Assembly: GCA_030248225.1 (NCBI GenBank)
Contig: JASANE010019240.1
Span: forward strand, 1 to 64,000
Source: Trileptium ribeirensis
Lineage: Eukaryota > Nematoda > Enoplea > Enoplida > Thoracostomopsidae
Reading direction: 5' to 3'
Length of the DNA: 64,000 nucleotides
Below, piece by piece: positions 37,757 to 49,140 of this stretch. The translations under genes and the position numbers were made by a program. Numbering within the stretch: position 1 is the stretch's first letter; the number at the start of each line of letters is the position of its first letter. Under the pieces are notes generated by a model. The model was not told the DNA's origin, did no database searches, and saw only the letters and a list, made by a program, of their open reading frames with translations.

Positions 37757-40425
37757 TCAGGCTGTCGGAAATCCGTGTTTTTTGACAAAATCATAATTTT
37801 TCCGCGCAGTTTCTTCCTTGTCAAACGTGAATACGAACCTTTTGATCGCAGTTTTTGTGTCCATTTTGGCGTCCTGTGGTCCTAGAAGAACTCGGTACAA
37901 CTCGATGGGGGCACAGTCGTCTTTTCGTGGCCACTGCCATCGGTTGGGAAGTAGAGGAGCTCGCTCCAAAAATTTGATGTCGAGAGATTCCACCGCGTTG
38001 TCGTCATTTCCGGTGTCTGGTTCCCAAACGGCTTCGATGCGCCCCCAGTAGTAAGTTTTGTGGTAGTATATGGGCACATACTTCCCAACGTCGTGGTCGG
38101 TGATTGATTGCTGATGGGCTCTGATGTCATTAGCTGTTGCTGCTGTTGATGAAGTAGGTTCTTGACTTTCTGGGACATTCGTAGTAATAATATTGGAGTG
38201 GGAATGTACTGGTGATGGAACGAAGTCCTCGTCATCGCCATCATCGTCGCATATGCGAAAGCGCTTCTTACTTGTAGCCGCTGAAGTATCGGGTTGATGT
38301 TGCTGCTTGATGTTTTTGCGTGCAGCATTTAGTTTTTTTTCAGCATTGGCAACTTTTTTCGCTTCGGCAGCCTTTTTGGTTTCATCTTTGTCGTGAATCC
38401 GTTGGGCAAACTCGTCCGACGTCATCACTTGTCCCTTGGACATAATTCCGCCGCATCGAACAATGTTGTCAGGTTGCATACGAGGATTGTTTCGACGAGC
38501 CATTATGGCGTCGCCAAATGTTTTTTTCGGGTTGGATTTGGGTACAAGACACCAACCCAATTGCCACTCAAAGCCGGGCCCTGGGTCCGTTGTTGGCTTG
38601 GGCGGCACAACGTATGTTGACGGAGGTGTGCTACTTCCAAGCGAGCGTCTGCAGCTCATCGGGAATGGACGCGTGGCTGGTTGGGATGAGCTGTGGCGTC
38701 GTGGGGATCGGCGCAAAACTGTGTCGGGCATCGGTGTCTCTGTGTTCATGTTGCTTGTGGTAGTTTCATCATCATTGTTTTCATTAAATTCCCCATCAAT
38801 ATTGCCGTTGTCATTATTATTATTAGCATTATAAGAATTATCGTTGATGTTATTATCATCGTTATTATTATCGTCAATGACAGCAATAGTGTCATCGTCT
38901 GTAGTCACTCGAGCTGGGAGATAAGGCGATAAATTGGGATTGCCAGTGTCGTCGACACGTTTGCCGTCAGCAGCCCATTTTTTATAAATATCATAAGCTG
39001 GCGGATCAAATGCGTCAATGCTGTATTTATCGGGGTTGAAAGGTAGGATTCCGGTCGCAGAAAATCCAGCTTTGATGGTAGTGTCTGTCAGCGACTGTCG
39101 CCATACTTCGGACAGCAGCGTGACAAATTCCGCGTTGTTGATCTGTTTGTTAGCACCGGTCGCCGTTTGAAATTTGTGGCACGCAGTCTCCCAGCGGCGC
39201 TTGATAGGTGCAAAGCATGCGACATCCAACGGCTGCAACATATTCGTGGTGTGGGCAGGCAGCTTGATCAGAATGATGTTGTTCTGCTTCGCAATTTTGA
39301 TGAGGTTAACACTGATGTGCGAGACGTGGCCGTCAAGTAAGAGGATGGCAACACCGTTCTCACCCACTTTTTCCCTGGCAAAGGCGACAAAACTTTTTTC
39401 AAACCATGACTCGAAAATTGCCGTTGTCATCCACCCGTTTTCAGAAACCGCCCAATCTATTTTGGGGCACTCTTTATGTGACCCTTTCCAGTGTGATTGG
39501 AGCCTGTCCTTGCCTTTGAAAACTATTAAAGGGTCCATGCAGGTGCCGTCAGCGCATGTCGTTGCCAAAACCGTTGTATTAGTCCGGCCCTCGCCACCCG
39601 TTCCCCGCGGTGTTTGCTGTCCCCGAACTCCAACGACTTTGATTTTATTCGGATCATAACAAAAAGATGTCTCGTCGGTGTTGAACAGGTGTTTAGGGGC
39701 GTCGAATATTTCGTGGTGGCGCAGCTCAGATTCCAGTAGGTCGTAGAAATCGTAGACAATGAAAGGGTTCGAGGTCGCCTGCAGTCGAGCGTATTGCATC
39801 CCGGCCGTTTTTTTGAACGACAAACGGTGGCGTTCCATAAAGGCTCGTCGCCACTTTATTCCGGGCAAATAATCGGGCCAACGTTGAAAACGATTTTTGA
39901 TATCGTTTGGTTGTTGTTTCACCCACTCTTGTACGTACTCGGGGATCTCGTTGCCAGTTGGAGGTAAGCCTATAATGTATGTTTGAATAAACACTCGGCC
40001 TTTAAATGAATAGTTTTGGAGAACCTGCTGGAAATAAATTAAAATTTTTAAACAAAACAAAAAGGTTAACAATAGTGATATTGACTTCTTCGGTTTCAAA
40101 GTACGACGACGGCTTGGACATTTTTATCATAATGGACATTTTAATGAGTATATATACAGTGCATACCTGCACGGATCAATATTCGGACGTATTCCGCCAG
40201 TTCCTCTTCGACTGCCGCCGGCATCATAGTAGTCTTTCCCGAATTGTTGGTCGACGAAAGACCCAGATCGTGATTTTTGATCTCCTTCAACAGTTTGGTG
40301 GTTGAAATGTTGAAGCGACGCGCCGTTTCTCGCAGCTTGTGGGTGTTGTTGTACATATTAACTGCCTGGTCAATTTCGCGGGCCGATAATTTCGGCCTTT
40401 TCGCAGGAAGTCCTCTCGCCGACAT
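37757..40425 (-). CDS. pogo/Tigger-type DDE transposase, intact, two exons
   Basis: Exon 1 is 40425-40167 and exon 2 is 39969-37757, with a 197-bp intron (donor GCAG|GTATGC, acceptor CATTATAG|GC, phase 1). The spliced protein is about 823 aa. The downstream Met at 40099 lies in the intron frame and is not the likely start. Domains in order are a pipsqueak-type HTH (~residues 12-50, LRETARRFNISTTKLLKEIK), a CENP-B-type HTH (~90-150, PGIKWRRAFMERHRLSFKK) and a DDE core. In the core, Asp lies in FNTDETSF (~185), LLLDGHVSHIS (~299) and LQPLDVACF (~335), giving DD35D. An Asn/Asp-rich linker, a Lys/Ala-rich coiled segment and a C-terminal Tudor/SH3-like domain (YVPIYYHKTYYWGRIEAVW, then NRWQWPRKDD) follow. 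The enzyme is expected to bind the terminal repeats and cut and paste at TA sites. No stop or frameshift was seen. Confidence 0.9.
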
Positions 40426-41005
40426 TTATGCAAATTAGACAAGTTCTACACCAATATATAAACACAAGGATTCTGAAACACGAATAAAACACGCAAATCA
40501 TGTCAAAAAGTGTGTGAGCTTCATAAAAAACAACGTATGTAAAACAATAACACTGTGCCCGAGAAAAAAAACAGTGTGCCGAAAAAATACGCGTTTTTTT
40601 TCTCGGCACTGAAGCACATTTCTGGTCCAAGAAAAAAAACACCTCGATATCTCGATATTGGCTTGATGTGAGCTAATTATGAATAAAATAACAAAAATCT
40701 ACATGTTTTTTTACCCCAAATCAGCAGAAAAATCACTTCTATAGCCAAATCAAAAACTGTATAGTCCTTGTGAAATTCAATTACCAGCTAGTCAAAACAA
40801 CATGTTTTTTACGACCGATATTTCCAACAATATATTTTTCAGTGTATGCAACCAATAGATATGCAACGCGAACTATAGCTTATAAATAAGCCGTTTTCAA
40901 GAAACCAATAATAAAAATAGCTATATGAGTCATGCTTAGTAAACAGTGAAGGTGTTTTTTTATCGGCATTTTCTAACTGTTTTTTTCTTCGGGCACTTGA
41001 CTATA

Positions 41006-41971
41006 CACTACAATTGACTCACAATATGTAAATCAACGACAAAATATCTTCTCAAAAGGTAATGGGAAAGTTATCTGTAAACAGTGTTTTTTGGCATCTT
41101 CGAAACAGGTGTCTATGGTTTAAACCAGTAAAATTTCGCAACTGATCATCAAAACGTTGTGTCTGGATATCCGGATTTCCCGACATCGCGGATAATTTCC
41201 GGATATCCTTGCCCACCACTAATTTTAGCCTAACAAAAAATTGGAGTTTTTTGTCGCTGAGTAAAGTACACGGGGGAACGGGACCGTCTACTTGGGTGGC
41301 CAAAATAACATAGGTTCATGAATTGAGGGAAATTGGGTGCTCAAAGTTTCAGAGGCCGAGTCTGTTCCACTATTTGGAGTCGTCAGAAGCAGGTACCGTC
41401 CTTTCTGACTTATTCTTGGGCGAGCAACCTTTCTTGCTAAATTTCCTTTGTCATTTTTCGGGGTGCTGGGTCTAAAAACCCATAGAATCATCTCTTATAT
41501 TTCAAGTTAATTAGTGGAATAGAACATTCCCTCGTTATAATTGAATTGTAAGCTCCTATCAGTTAAAATCTTCTAGAAGCAGTCCTGTATTCGCCGAAAT
41601 CCAGACCAAGACTAAACTAGAATGAAAATTGAAAGTAAACTTAGACATAACTATTAAAACTAATGAAAAAATATGCAAATTAGGACAGAAAAAGAAGTTA
41701 GTTTTAAAATTTTATAATTTTGACAAATCAAGCTTTTGGGGGAGCGATATAATAGATATTTTAGTAAAAAATAACAAAAATTGGGATTTTAGCCCCAGGA
41801 ACCCCTTGGTAGCCTATTAATTCCCCGACACTTGGAAACCTATCCACCAACCTCAGTTTACTTCAGTTCTTCATCATTAGCTAGCTAAATAATTAATGGT
41901 ATCTCCCATTCTGCTTTCTGCACACTATCTTCATCATTTCCTTTCTTAGCCATATCCCTTATCCTACTTCC
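41006..41971. other. Unannotated stretch between pogo-type element and hAT element
   Basis: No gene was recognised. An inverted pair GGATATCCGGA / TCCGGATATCC sits near 41167 and 41199. The right end (41830-41971) is pyrimidine-rich and is the interrupted left part of the tract that resumes at 44394. Confidence 0.5.
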
Positions 41972-42553
41972 CCAAAACTCAGTGGCGTATTTAGGATTTG
42001 TGATTGGGGAATGCTGTAAATTTTCACCTGTGACATCATTTACTCTGGGCATTAATCACAGTCCGCGGTAGTCTTTGCTTCTTGTTTACATCATAGTTCT
42101 CTGTGACTACGAATAGACGAATAAAGTTAAGCGAACTGAAACGATGTAGTTCTAGGCTGCAGTAAAGGCTGTGATTTTGCACATAATACTGATTCTTTGA
42201 CCATTCGTCACGGAGCGTGATCATAATATAATGGCTATTAGCTAATTTTGGTACCAAAACTGCATCTTATTTTTTTCGAAAAAAATTCAAGAAGATTTGA
42301 GTTTCATAAGGCTTAATGAAAGACATCAGTCATAAATCAAAACTTTAAGTTCAGAACATGATCGTTCTACCTAATTACACTACAAAATAAAGTCGAGACG
42401 TCGGGCTGCTGCTGTGGCAAAACGATCGACAAGGTGTCAACTGTCGGTGTATCGCTACGATGAACTTGGAGCAGAATGAGAGCTTCAAGTCTTTGTTCGT
42501 GCATTGTACTTCTTATGGTCTCTCAGCTTCTGCCGTTGTCACTGTAATCGTAG

Positions 42554-43560
42554 CTAGCAGCTGAAGCAATGACGAAATATTTGGATAAGCGCTACAGTGG
42601 TCCAATGCGGAAAGAACAGTCGTCGGACGGTGAGCAAAGTCAACGGCTTGCCATTTGTGGTGCCGCAATCTATACTCTCCTTAACAACTGCCACTGGATC
42701 CGGCAGCAAATAACAGTAAACATTCACTAGATCTCGCAATTTCGCCCACTCCTTGTCATCGGTTGTTCCTACCTTCATAAATCCCGGAAAGAAGCACGCT
42801 AGTGTACAACTTTTTTCTGAGCTGGAACAAACCTGATATCAACGTCTTTCACAATGCTATCGATACTCAAGTTGTAAACATTAATCCTGTAGTAGTCTTC
42901 AACTGAGACTTTGGCGCCGCCTGCTGCCGCTCTGTAAACGGAACACACTGCAGTTCGTGGCTTGATCAAGGTGACTTCTAGCAATTCTGCAACAACGGAA
43001 ATTCAATCAAATAGTTTGTGAAATTTCTCTGCAGATCGCATATCACGCAGTGAGTGTAGTACGTTGTCAATGCTGTCCATTGCTTGAACAATGTCAAGAC
43101 CAGATGTCTGAAGCATTCTCGTTGTTGGCAACAAAACACTACAGAGTTCCTTTAGAACCAGAAGAGATACGATGAAACTTGAGTGACTGATGGAGTTAAT
43201 CAGAGAAGCTGCTTTCTTGCGTGTTTCTGGAGACTGCCAGTTCGTCATCAAGTGTAGTGCCTGCATTATGTACTTCAGCAGATTCCTGAACCATAGCACA
43301 GATGTATGACGTTCAAAAGATCTCGTGGTACACAACGACAGTAGATGTGTCTTCGATATTTATCTATCATCTCCGTCACTGATGCAGGACATTAACATAC
43401 CCACTCGTTTCACACTAGACTTAAAAAACGACACAGTTTCTTTTATCACATCCTGTGCGTGATCGATAGCTGTAATTTTTACAGCCTGTGCATCGCACAA
43501 ATTTAAACAGTGCGTAGCACAGCGAATATACTGAGCTTTTCGAGTGAAAATATGGTTAAG
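42554..43560 (-). pseudogene. hAT-family transposase remnant (DUF4371/dimerisation-domain type)
   Basis: The minus strand from ~43560 reads a segment with RCATHCLNLCDAQAVK, then after an in-frame TAG near 43363 a stretch with RHTSVLWFRNLL and SSFIVSLLVLKELCSVLLP. Further on come EDYYRINVYN, and near the end FFPHWTTVALIQI. These match the order seen in '52-kDa repressor'/ZMYM-like hAT transposases: RNase H-like core, EYYR motif, C-terminal hAT dimerisation motif. At least one stop and two frame changes break it, and it ends before the usual SAERSFS-type motif. The N-terminal zinc finger and first catalytic part are missing. Confidence 0.75.
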
Positions 43561-43650
43561 TCGTTCCCGAGGTATAGCCGATCACACAAACAGAGACGCA
43601 ATTAAAAGATTACACCCCTGCAAAACACAATCTCCACTACGTTTTACTAC
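43545..43650. repeat. Palindrome 1-family repeat fragment near the hAT transposase
   Basis: GGTTAAGTCGTTCCCGAGGT, CGATCACACAAACAGA and CACAATCTCCACTACGTTTTACTACG align in order with 11500-11610 and 12230-12315. It is a fragment of the dispersed family that makes the palindrome 1 arms, located inside the hAT element, so it probably inserted there or was captured. Confidence 0.75.
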
Positions 43651-44393
43651 GTTCTGATAAACAATAAAGATTGCAGCATTGGCAAAAAGTGACAAAATAG
43701 TGAACCGGTTAGGGATTGATTGAGTTTCTCGTCTAACGACATATTTTTTTATTTTACCAGTTATGATAGAATAAGTAGTAAGTGCAACATTGGAATCGGT
43801 TGCCCAGGACGTGTTCATCTCTTAAATGTCTCAAATAAACTATCCTCACCCTTTTCAAAAATATTGCTAAACGGTGGGGATTGGTCTAAGTTCGAAACAG
43901 TACGCTTACTAGACGGGTAGAATATTGCCGGCAATTTAGTAAGCTGCTATGTGAGGCGCATTCTACTAACGCAGCCAGTATTATAGGGACACCGTGTAGT
44001 ATATAATAGTAATTTAGTAGAACTATTCGACTCAATCAAAGCTGACAAAAACACGAAAACGTAAGACCAAAACAAGACAGTAAAAAGCTACAAAAAATAA
44101 AGACAGAGAAACAACAATCATAACGTTATCTGCACAATTCCACACGGAAAGCCAAAGAATATTAAATATAAACTTATATATTAAATATTAAATCCAAAAA
44201 TTAAAATAATATTTTTAATTTCTTTGCTATGTAAATGTTCGATGTTTGACATGCCGTGTAGATTGTTCAGTTTTATTACCCTGTACGCAGCACATGCTTT
44301 ATGCGCACAGGCCTTAACAATTTTTAGTGGGATTGATTTGGGGGTCCCAGGACCCCAGAACCCTCCCGCCTTGGCTACGCCCTCGCCAAAACT

Positions 44394-45235
44394 TCCCAAA
44401 TTATTTCCCTTATTCCAAAAATTTTCCTTTCCTTTCCCCTACCTCTCTCTAATTTCCTACCCTTTTCTATACCACCCTTTTCTATTTTCAATATTCCCTA
44501 ATTTTTCCCTTACTTCTTCCTTCCAATTATGCCATACCAATCGCTGTCTCTTTCTAATTCCTTCCTAAAATACCTTTCACCTATCCCAAGATATACTATT
44601 TTTCTTTTCCGCACTTTCTTACCTCCCTTTCCGTACTATTAATCTTTCCCAAAAACTTCAATTTTCCCCGACTTTTTTACAACTGCATCCTCTTTAAAAC
44701 ACCTTAGTAAACTTATATGTCTTTCAAACTCTCTCAATTTTCTCTTTTTATCCTCATTCAATTCTTATTTACCGATTTTCAATTATCCTTTTCATTTCCC
44801 TTTCCATAAAATTTTGCCTCCTTACAACACAGGTTTCCAAATTTCCTAAATTGTTTCTTTACTCTAACATACCTTCGTCAAAATTCTCCAATATTTATCT
44901 TCCCAAAACTTCCTAACAAATCTTCCTTTCGTTCCAAATTTTCCTTTCCCTAAACTTTCCTCCCCTAGCACCACTTTTTCTTCCCTCTAAATTCTTAAAA
45001 TTCTCCATCTCCCTTTTTTCAAAATATAACCGATCCACCCAGACAAGATTGACTTTCTAACTTCCTTTTTCCTTATCCTTCCACCACAAATTTTCCTTTT
45101 ATAGCTATTATTCCAGCCACTTTTAATTCTTGATCCATTCTTCTAGGCCCTTTTCCTTTACTTCCAATCTTTTTCCCCTTCAAGAACTGCTCAAATTTTT
45201 CTTTCCGTTTAAAGCAATCTTACCAGCTCCCCAAT
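44394..45235. repeat. Pyrimidine-rich tract, ~840 bp
   Basis: The plus strand is almost free of G for long runs (TTTCC, TTCCC, CCTTTTC motifs), giving strong strand asymmetry over ~840 bp. It has no simple period. The 114-codon frame at 44224-44568 is a low-complexity Phe/Pro/Leu product of this composition and is not called as a gene. It continues leftwards across the hAT insertion into 41830-41971. Confidence 0.85.
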
Positions 45236-47459
45236 TCAAATTTATTTCCCATATTGTGGCTCGTTTAAGTTAATTTGTGTGCTCCGTGTCCTAGCTTTGT
45301 CCCAATAGTCACCGTCGCTATTAGCGACAATTAATAGTCAGCGTTGACTATTTATATATTTTCGTTTACTTAGCTAGGCACAGGGGACAAAATTATAGTC
45401 AAATCGGACTAGCTAGAACAAATAGGATTGTCTTGGAAGACTGCTTTCTGTCGCTTAGAAAGTTTTATAAGGTGTTGCTCACTGGATTTTTGAATTCGCA
45501 TAATTATGCAATTACACAAGCAGTTTCGATATTTCATGCGGTTCGAAATGTGGTCATGATCAGGTTTTACGGCAAGTTTGTCACTATTGAATAGTGGGCG
45601 CTGGTTCTGTCGAATATAGCCGCTTTATAATTGCTCCAAAGTCGCACAATGATAGCTCAGTCGGTATAGTGCATGGGTTATGATCTGACCTAACCTAAAT
45701 TTTGAGGCTGGAGCTTTTTTCACCTTCCAACGCCTGCCGCTCGGCCAAAATAACTGGTTAATACATAATAAGGACAAGTGTTGGGGACGTACAGAGCATT
45801 AAATAAAAGCGGACGACCTTGAGATTAAAAAAAACTTCTGAATTAAAATGAATCTCATTCCTTAATCTAAATGTGCTATAGACTATATAACTTTAACATG
45901 TACTAACTGTGATCGTAGAACCTTTACTTGTTAACACTTCAAGCTTAATAATTCGTGCGTTTTCTGTTGTTTTCGGTAGGTTTAGGGTCAACGACGTTCT
46001 AGGGTTTTCAACGTAATCAGGGTTACAGGGATTTTAGTGTAGCATATAGTAGCCTGTTACAAGCGATTACACAAAATGACAACTCGATTAAGCCACAATT
46101 GTTCCACTCCACCCTCGATGGCGATTTACTAGTTTATAATTTGATATAACTGGAATCTCCACCGGGTCGGAATTTATGACGGCGATTGACCGGCGGGATC
46201 CCCCGTTCATGAACCGGCTGAGTACCAACCATAGGGGCTCCTGCCTAATCGGGGGTCGAAAAATACAAGGGCGGGCCCTCGGGTTAGGTGATTTTGTTTT
46301 ATATTAATTTCTTGATGTTTGGGGTAATTTTTGTTCAAATTATGATATGTTTCGTCGCCAACCATCATTTCAAGACTATATTTGCGACATATTTTGATGA
46401 ATGTTTAATTGTAGCAACACGTTTAGGTTTCAAAAACATGAATCATCTTTCACCTTTATTTTCCTCTGTCTGACTTCTCTACAGCACCAAAATTTTATCC
46501 CGGGAGAGGGCTTTGAGCTGGGCGCCTCTGCTCTAACCTACGGAAACTGAAACTATTTGGGGAATTTTGCCCCAGGTTACCTGGCAGAAATCGTACTCCC
46601 ACGTCGCTGGGTTTTTTGAATGCTTTTATTGCTTTTTTGTGTTTTGCATGCATTTACAACATGTATGTAAACCTCCAAAGGCCACATCTCGAGTATTGTA
46701 GCTTTCATATGCGCCGTCACACGTCCATGTGGATCCGAAGTCCTGTTTACAGAGAAAATAAACGGACGCCCATTTTTTTCACCGTAGTGCGGTCTAGAGA
46801 GAATTCTTCGATTCCGAAGCATGCGGTTGTGCATCTCCTAATTCAACAACGTTTTTTGTTAGGAGGACTATTTTTGGCGTCATCTCAAAATACCTGGGGG
46901 AAGCCAAAATTTACCTGAGCGATTTTGGTATGCTCGAAAATCATGCCCCCCTCTATTCTGTTGCAAGACCATCTGGTTAGCAGTCAATACGTGAACAGAG
47001 TGACAAAGTATGTGGTATGGGCCCCGATTCGTTAGTCGGAGCGACCAAAATAATGGTGGGCTCCATGGACCGGCGGGCACATTTCCACGAACCAGAAGGA
47101 AGACCAAATATGGGAGCGCTCCAATCAGTCAGAACCCAGTAATAATATAACCCGGCAAACTTCGTTCCGCATCAGCGGAAGAAATAAAAAACAGCCTGAA
47201 CCTCGGAGATCTCAAAGGCGTAGCAGGAGTAGGCACAAGATGGAGTAGAAAGACAAAATTTGTAGCTTCTCCCGTAAAAACAGCTCCAAATGCCATAAAA
47301 ACATGACAAATTTTTTACAAAAAATTAATTTTCGAAGTTAAAAATTTCACTAATGTCACCATAAATTGAGTGAAAAGTTGGTTTTAACCTCATTAAATAC
47401 GTTTTTCACCGTTTCTGAGGCTATTTATTAACAATTTTTGCGTTTAAAATATTTATATA
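45236..47459. other. Unannotated mixed-repeat region with a tRNA-like fragment
   Basis: No gene was recognised. At ~45648-45715, TAGCTCAGTCGGTATAGTGC is a good pol III A box, and ~40 bp later a weak B-box-like GAGGCTGGAGC precedes a T run. This may be a tRNA-derived SINE relic. Short GC-rich patches (near 46165-46270 and 46497-46530) interrupt AT-rich DNA. The rest shows no structure I can name. Confidence 0.4.
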
Positions 47460-48000
47460 AATTTTGCCCCACATTCCCCACCCTGATAAAATCTACCGGT
47501 CGCAGTTCCGAATCAGGGAGTCCCCGGTTAATGCCCCTGACAAAATTTTCGGCGAATGAAGAAGCCAGATAGATATTAAACATATATTGAAAATTATATA
47601 TATACTGGGCTGTTCAAATTGGGGGCTGGAATTTTTCGGTTCTCTCTGGTTAAAAACAGGTGCCCCCGGTTCGTGCCGTCTGGCAAAATTTTGGGCTCCC
47701 CTGATTCATTGCCTCTTGGAAATTTTTTGTTTTCAATCGGTCCAAAGTATATAAAATTTAATCAAAATTTGTGCTAACATTCTGTTCTGAAGTAAAAAAT
47801 TTAGCAAATTTTGCCAAAATTTGCTTCAAGATCGGTTTTTCACTCCATCTCCCAAAAAGTGTTTTGAAAGTGTTTCTGACATGATTTTTAATCGTTTTGG
47901 AAAAATTCCCCCTAGAAAATCGGGCGCTCTCCGGTTCGGAACCAGTCGGCCCCCTGGCAAAATTTTCAGAGAATGGAGAGCCCAGTATATATAGTATATA
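47460..48000. repeat. Diverged repeat with CTGGCAAAATTTT motif, three units
   Basis: Units with 'CCGGTT..(T/G)GCC..CTG(A/G)CAAAATTTT' occur at ~47525, ~47660 and ~47930, each followed or preceded by an ATATATA or GAATGGAGAGCCCAG-type stretch. Spacing is irregular (~135 and ~270 bp). They may be fragments of one dispersed element. Confidence 0.45.
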
Positions 48001-48822
48001 CTCGGAGTAATTCCGAAAATCAAATTTTGGGAAGCATTTTCTGATAACATGCTTTATTAAATATTTGTTTAGTGCTATATATTTAGGAAGTTACGAGTGA
48101 CAGAGATTGTTTTCTCACATATTTAAAAAATAGTCCGAACAGATTGCCATAACTACGACGGAAATAAGTGCCACATATTTAAAAAATGTGCACATATAGC
48201 ATCAATCTTCCAAAGATTTAATGAGTAACATTTATACACCAGTGTTGGACAGCAAAACACCGGTCTTACATCACACAAAAACACTTATATATCCATAATT
48301 TCGCCAATAAGTGTTCTTTAAATTTTGTGAGGAAAACTATATGAGCTAAAACCTGAGCAATTGAGACAACTAGTCTCGCAAGACTAAGAAAGTTATAGTG
48401 GAGTCGCACAAGAATATGTTGGGTTAAAAATTGCTGTTCCGGATGTAGAAACAACGACCTGGCCGATATAGTCAGAAAAGGTAGACCCCAACTAAAGTGG
48501 ATGCGACCCATAATTTACAGTCCTCCATGTGCAGATTAGTTGGAACTCGAATGTGAGTTCTGAAAATCTGTACCACGGCTCGTCAATATGCCATATTCAA
48601 TCATGATCTAACTTTTTTTACAACTAAAAACACGTAGATATGTAACTGTTCATTAATGTGCTACTTTGTCTGTTTGTCCTATCATATGTGCATTTTGTGA
48701 AATTATGCGATACATAATGTATACCTATAAACTTTAATGTATATCGCTAATTACAATGATGCAAAGCAAGAGAAACGAGCCTTTTGCACCCAAGGTGAGA
48801 GGTTTGTGTTATAATTATGCAA
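48001..48822. other. Unannotated AT-rich stretch
   Basis: No gene, RNA or repeat was recognised, apart from a weak ATTTAAAAAATGTGCACATA-like duplication near 48118 and 48176. Confidence 0.5.
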
Positions 48823-49140
48823 GAGTAAACTTAAGATGCGCCCCCAACCATCCTCTTTTGACACCATATACAAAACGTTGTTAGCGAACAAAACTCGAAT
48901 TTCAATAGCCGTATCCAATTTCGACATTTTTTGTTCCATAATGCCATTAGCGAATGCAATTCGGCCCCTGTACTTTAACACCAATGTGTTCGCGAACATT
49001 TTCAAATTATAATGTATGGAATATGAAACGGAAAAATTTCTGTTCTTTAACGCAAAAATAAAATTTGTGTTCAGTGAACAACTAAATGGCAATCGACTTT
49101 GCCAAAAGAGGATGGTAAGGGGCGCAGCTTAAGTTTACTC
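48823..49140. mobile_element. 318-bp MITE with 37-bp terminal inverted repeats
   Basis: The left end GAGTAAACTTAAGATGCGCC, continuing CCCAACCATCCTCTTTT, is inverted at 49104-49140 with about four mismatches in 37 bp. ATGCA occurs one base outside the left end and directly outside the right end, a candidate 5-bp target duplication. No coding capacity. The superfamily is uncertain. Confidence 0.88.

Larger units (their letters stand above)
37395..41005 (-). mobile_element. Apparently complete pogo/Tigger-type DNA transposon, 3.6 kb
   Basis: Both ends carry the same 28-bp terminal inverted repeat: 37395-37422 reads TATAGTCAAGTGCCCGAAGA then AAAAAACA, and 40978-41005 is its inverse. TA dinucleotides flank or begin each end, as expected for the Tc1/mariner-pogo superfamily (TA target). 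The exact boundary is uncertain by about 3 bp. The AGTCAAG start recalls Fot/pogo termini. Inside is one spliced transposase gene without breaks. With both ends and an open gene, it is the best candidate for a recently active element in the window. Confidence 0.85.
41980..44385 (-). mobile_element. Degraded hAT transposon with 8-bp target-site duplication
   Basis: CCAAAACT at 41972-41979 and again at 44386-44393 is a perfect 8-bp direct duplication, the length made by hAT elements. Just inside, the left end starts CAGTGGCGTATTTAGG, and the right end, read inverted, starts CGAGGGCGTAGCCAAGG. Both resemble hAT termini (CAGxGGCGTA.). A broken hAT transposase lies inside on the minus strand. The 2.4-kb element sits in pyrimidine-rich sequence that continues on both sides. 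Confidence 0.87.

Noticed and set aside
39970..40099. Met at 40099 as start of the 780-codon transposase frame
   Set aside because: This part falls in the 197-bp intron; splicing exon 1 (40425-40167) to 39969 joins in phase and supplies the expected N-terminal HTH.
6963..41005. All palindromes as simple missed-adapter read artefacts
   Set aside because: Such artefacts fold back with almost no loop. Here each palindrome has a distinct unique loop, and in palindrome 3 one arm is truncated with different flanking sequence. Read-level checking is still worthwhile.
44224..44568. 114-codon plus-strand frame
   Set aside because: It is a composition artefact of the pyrimidine tract (Phe/Pro/Leu/Ser only), overlapping the hAT end.
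46616..46918. Possible LINE RT fragment (LQRPHLEYCS in a plus-strand frame)
   Set aside because: The match to the common 'LVRPHLEY' motif is only about ten residues, and nothing around it fits a reverse transcriptase.
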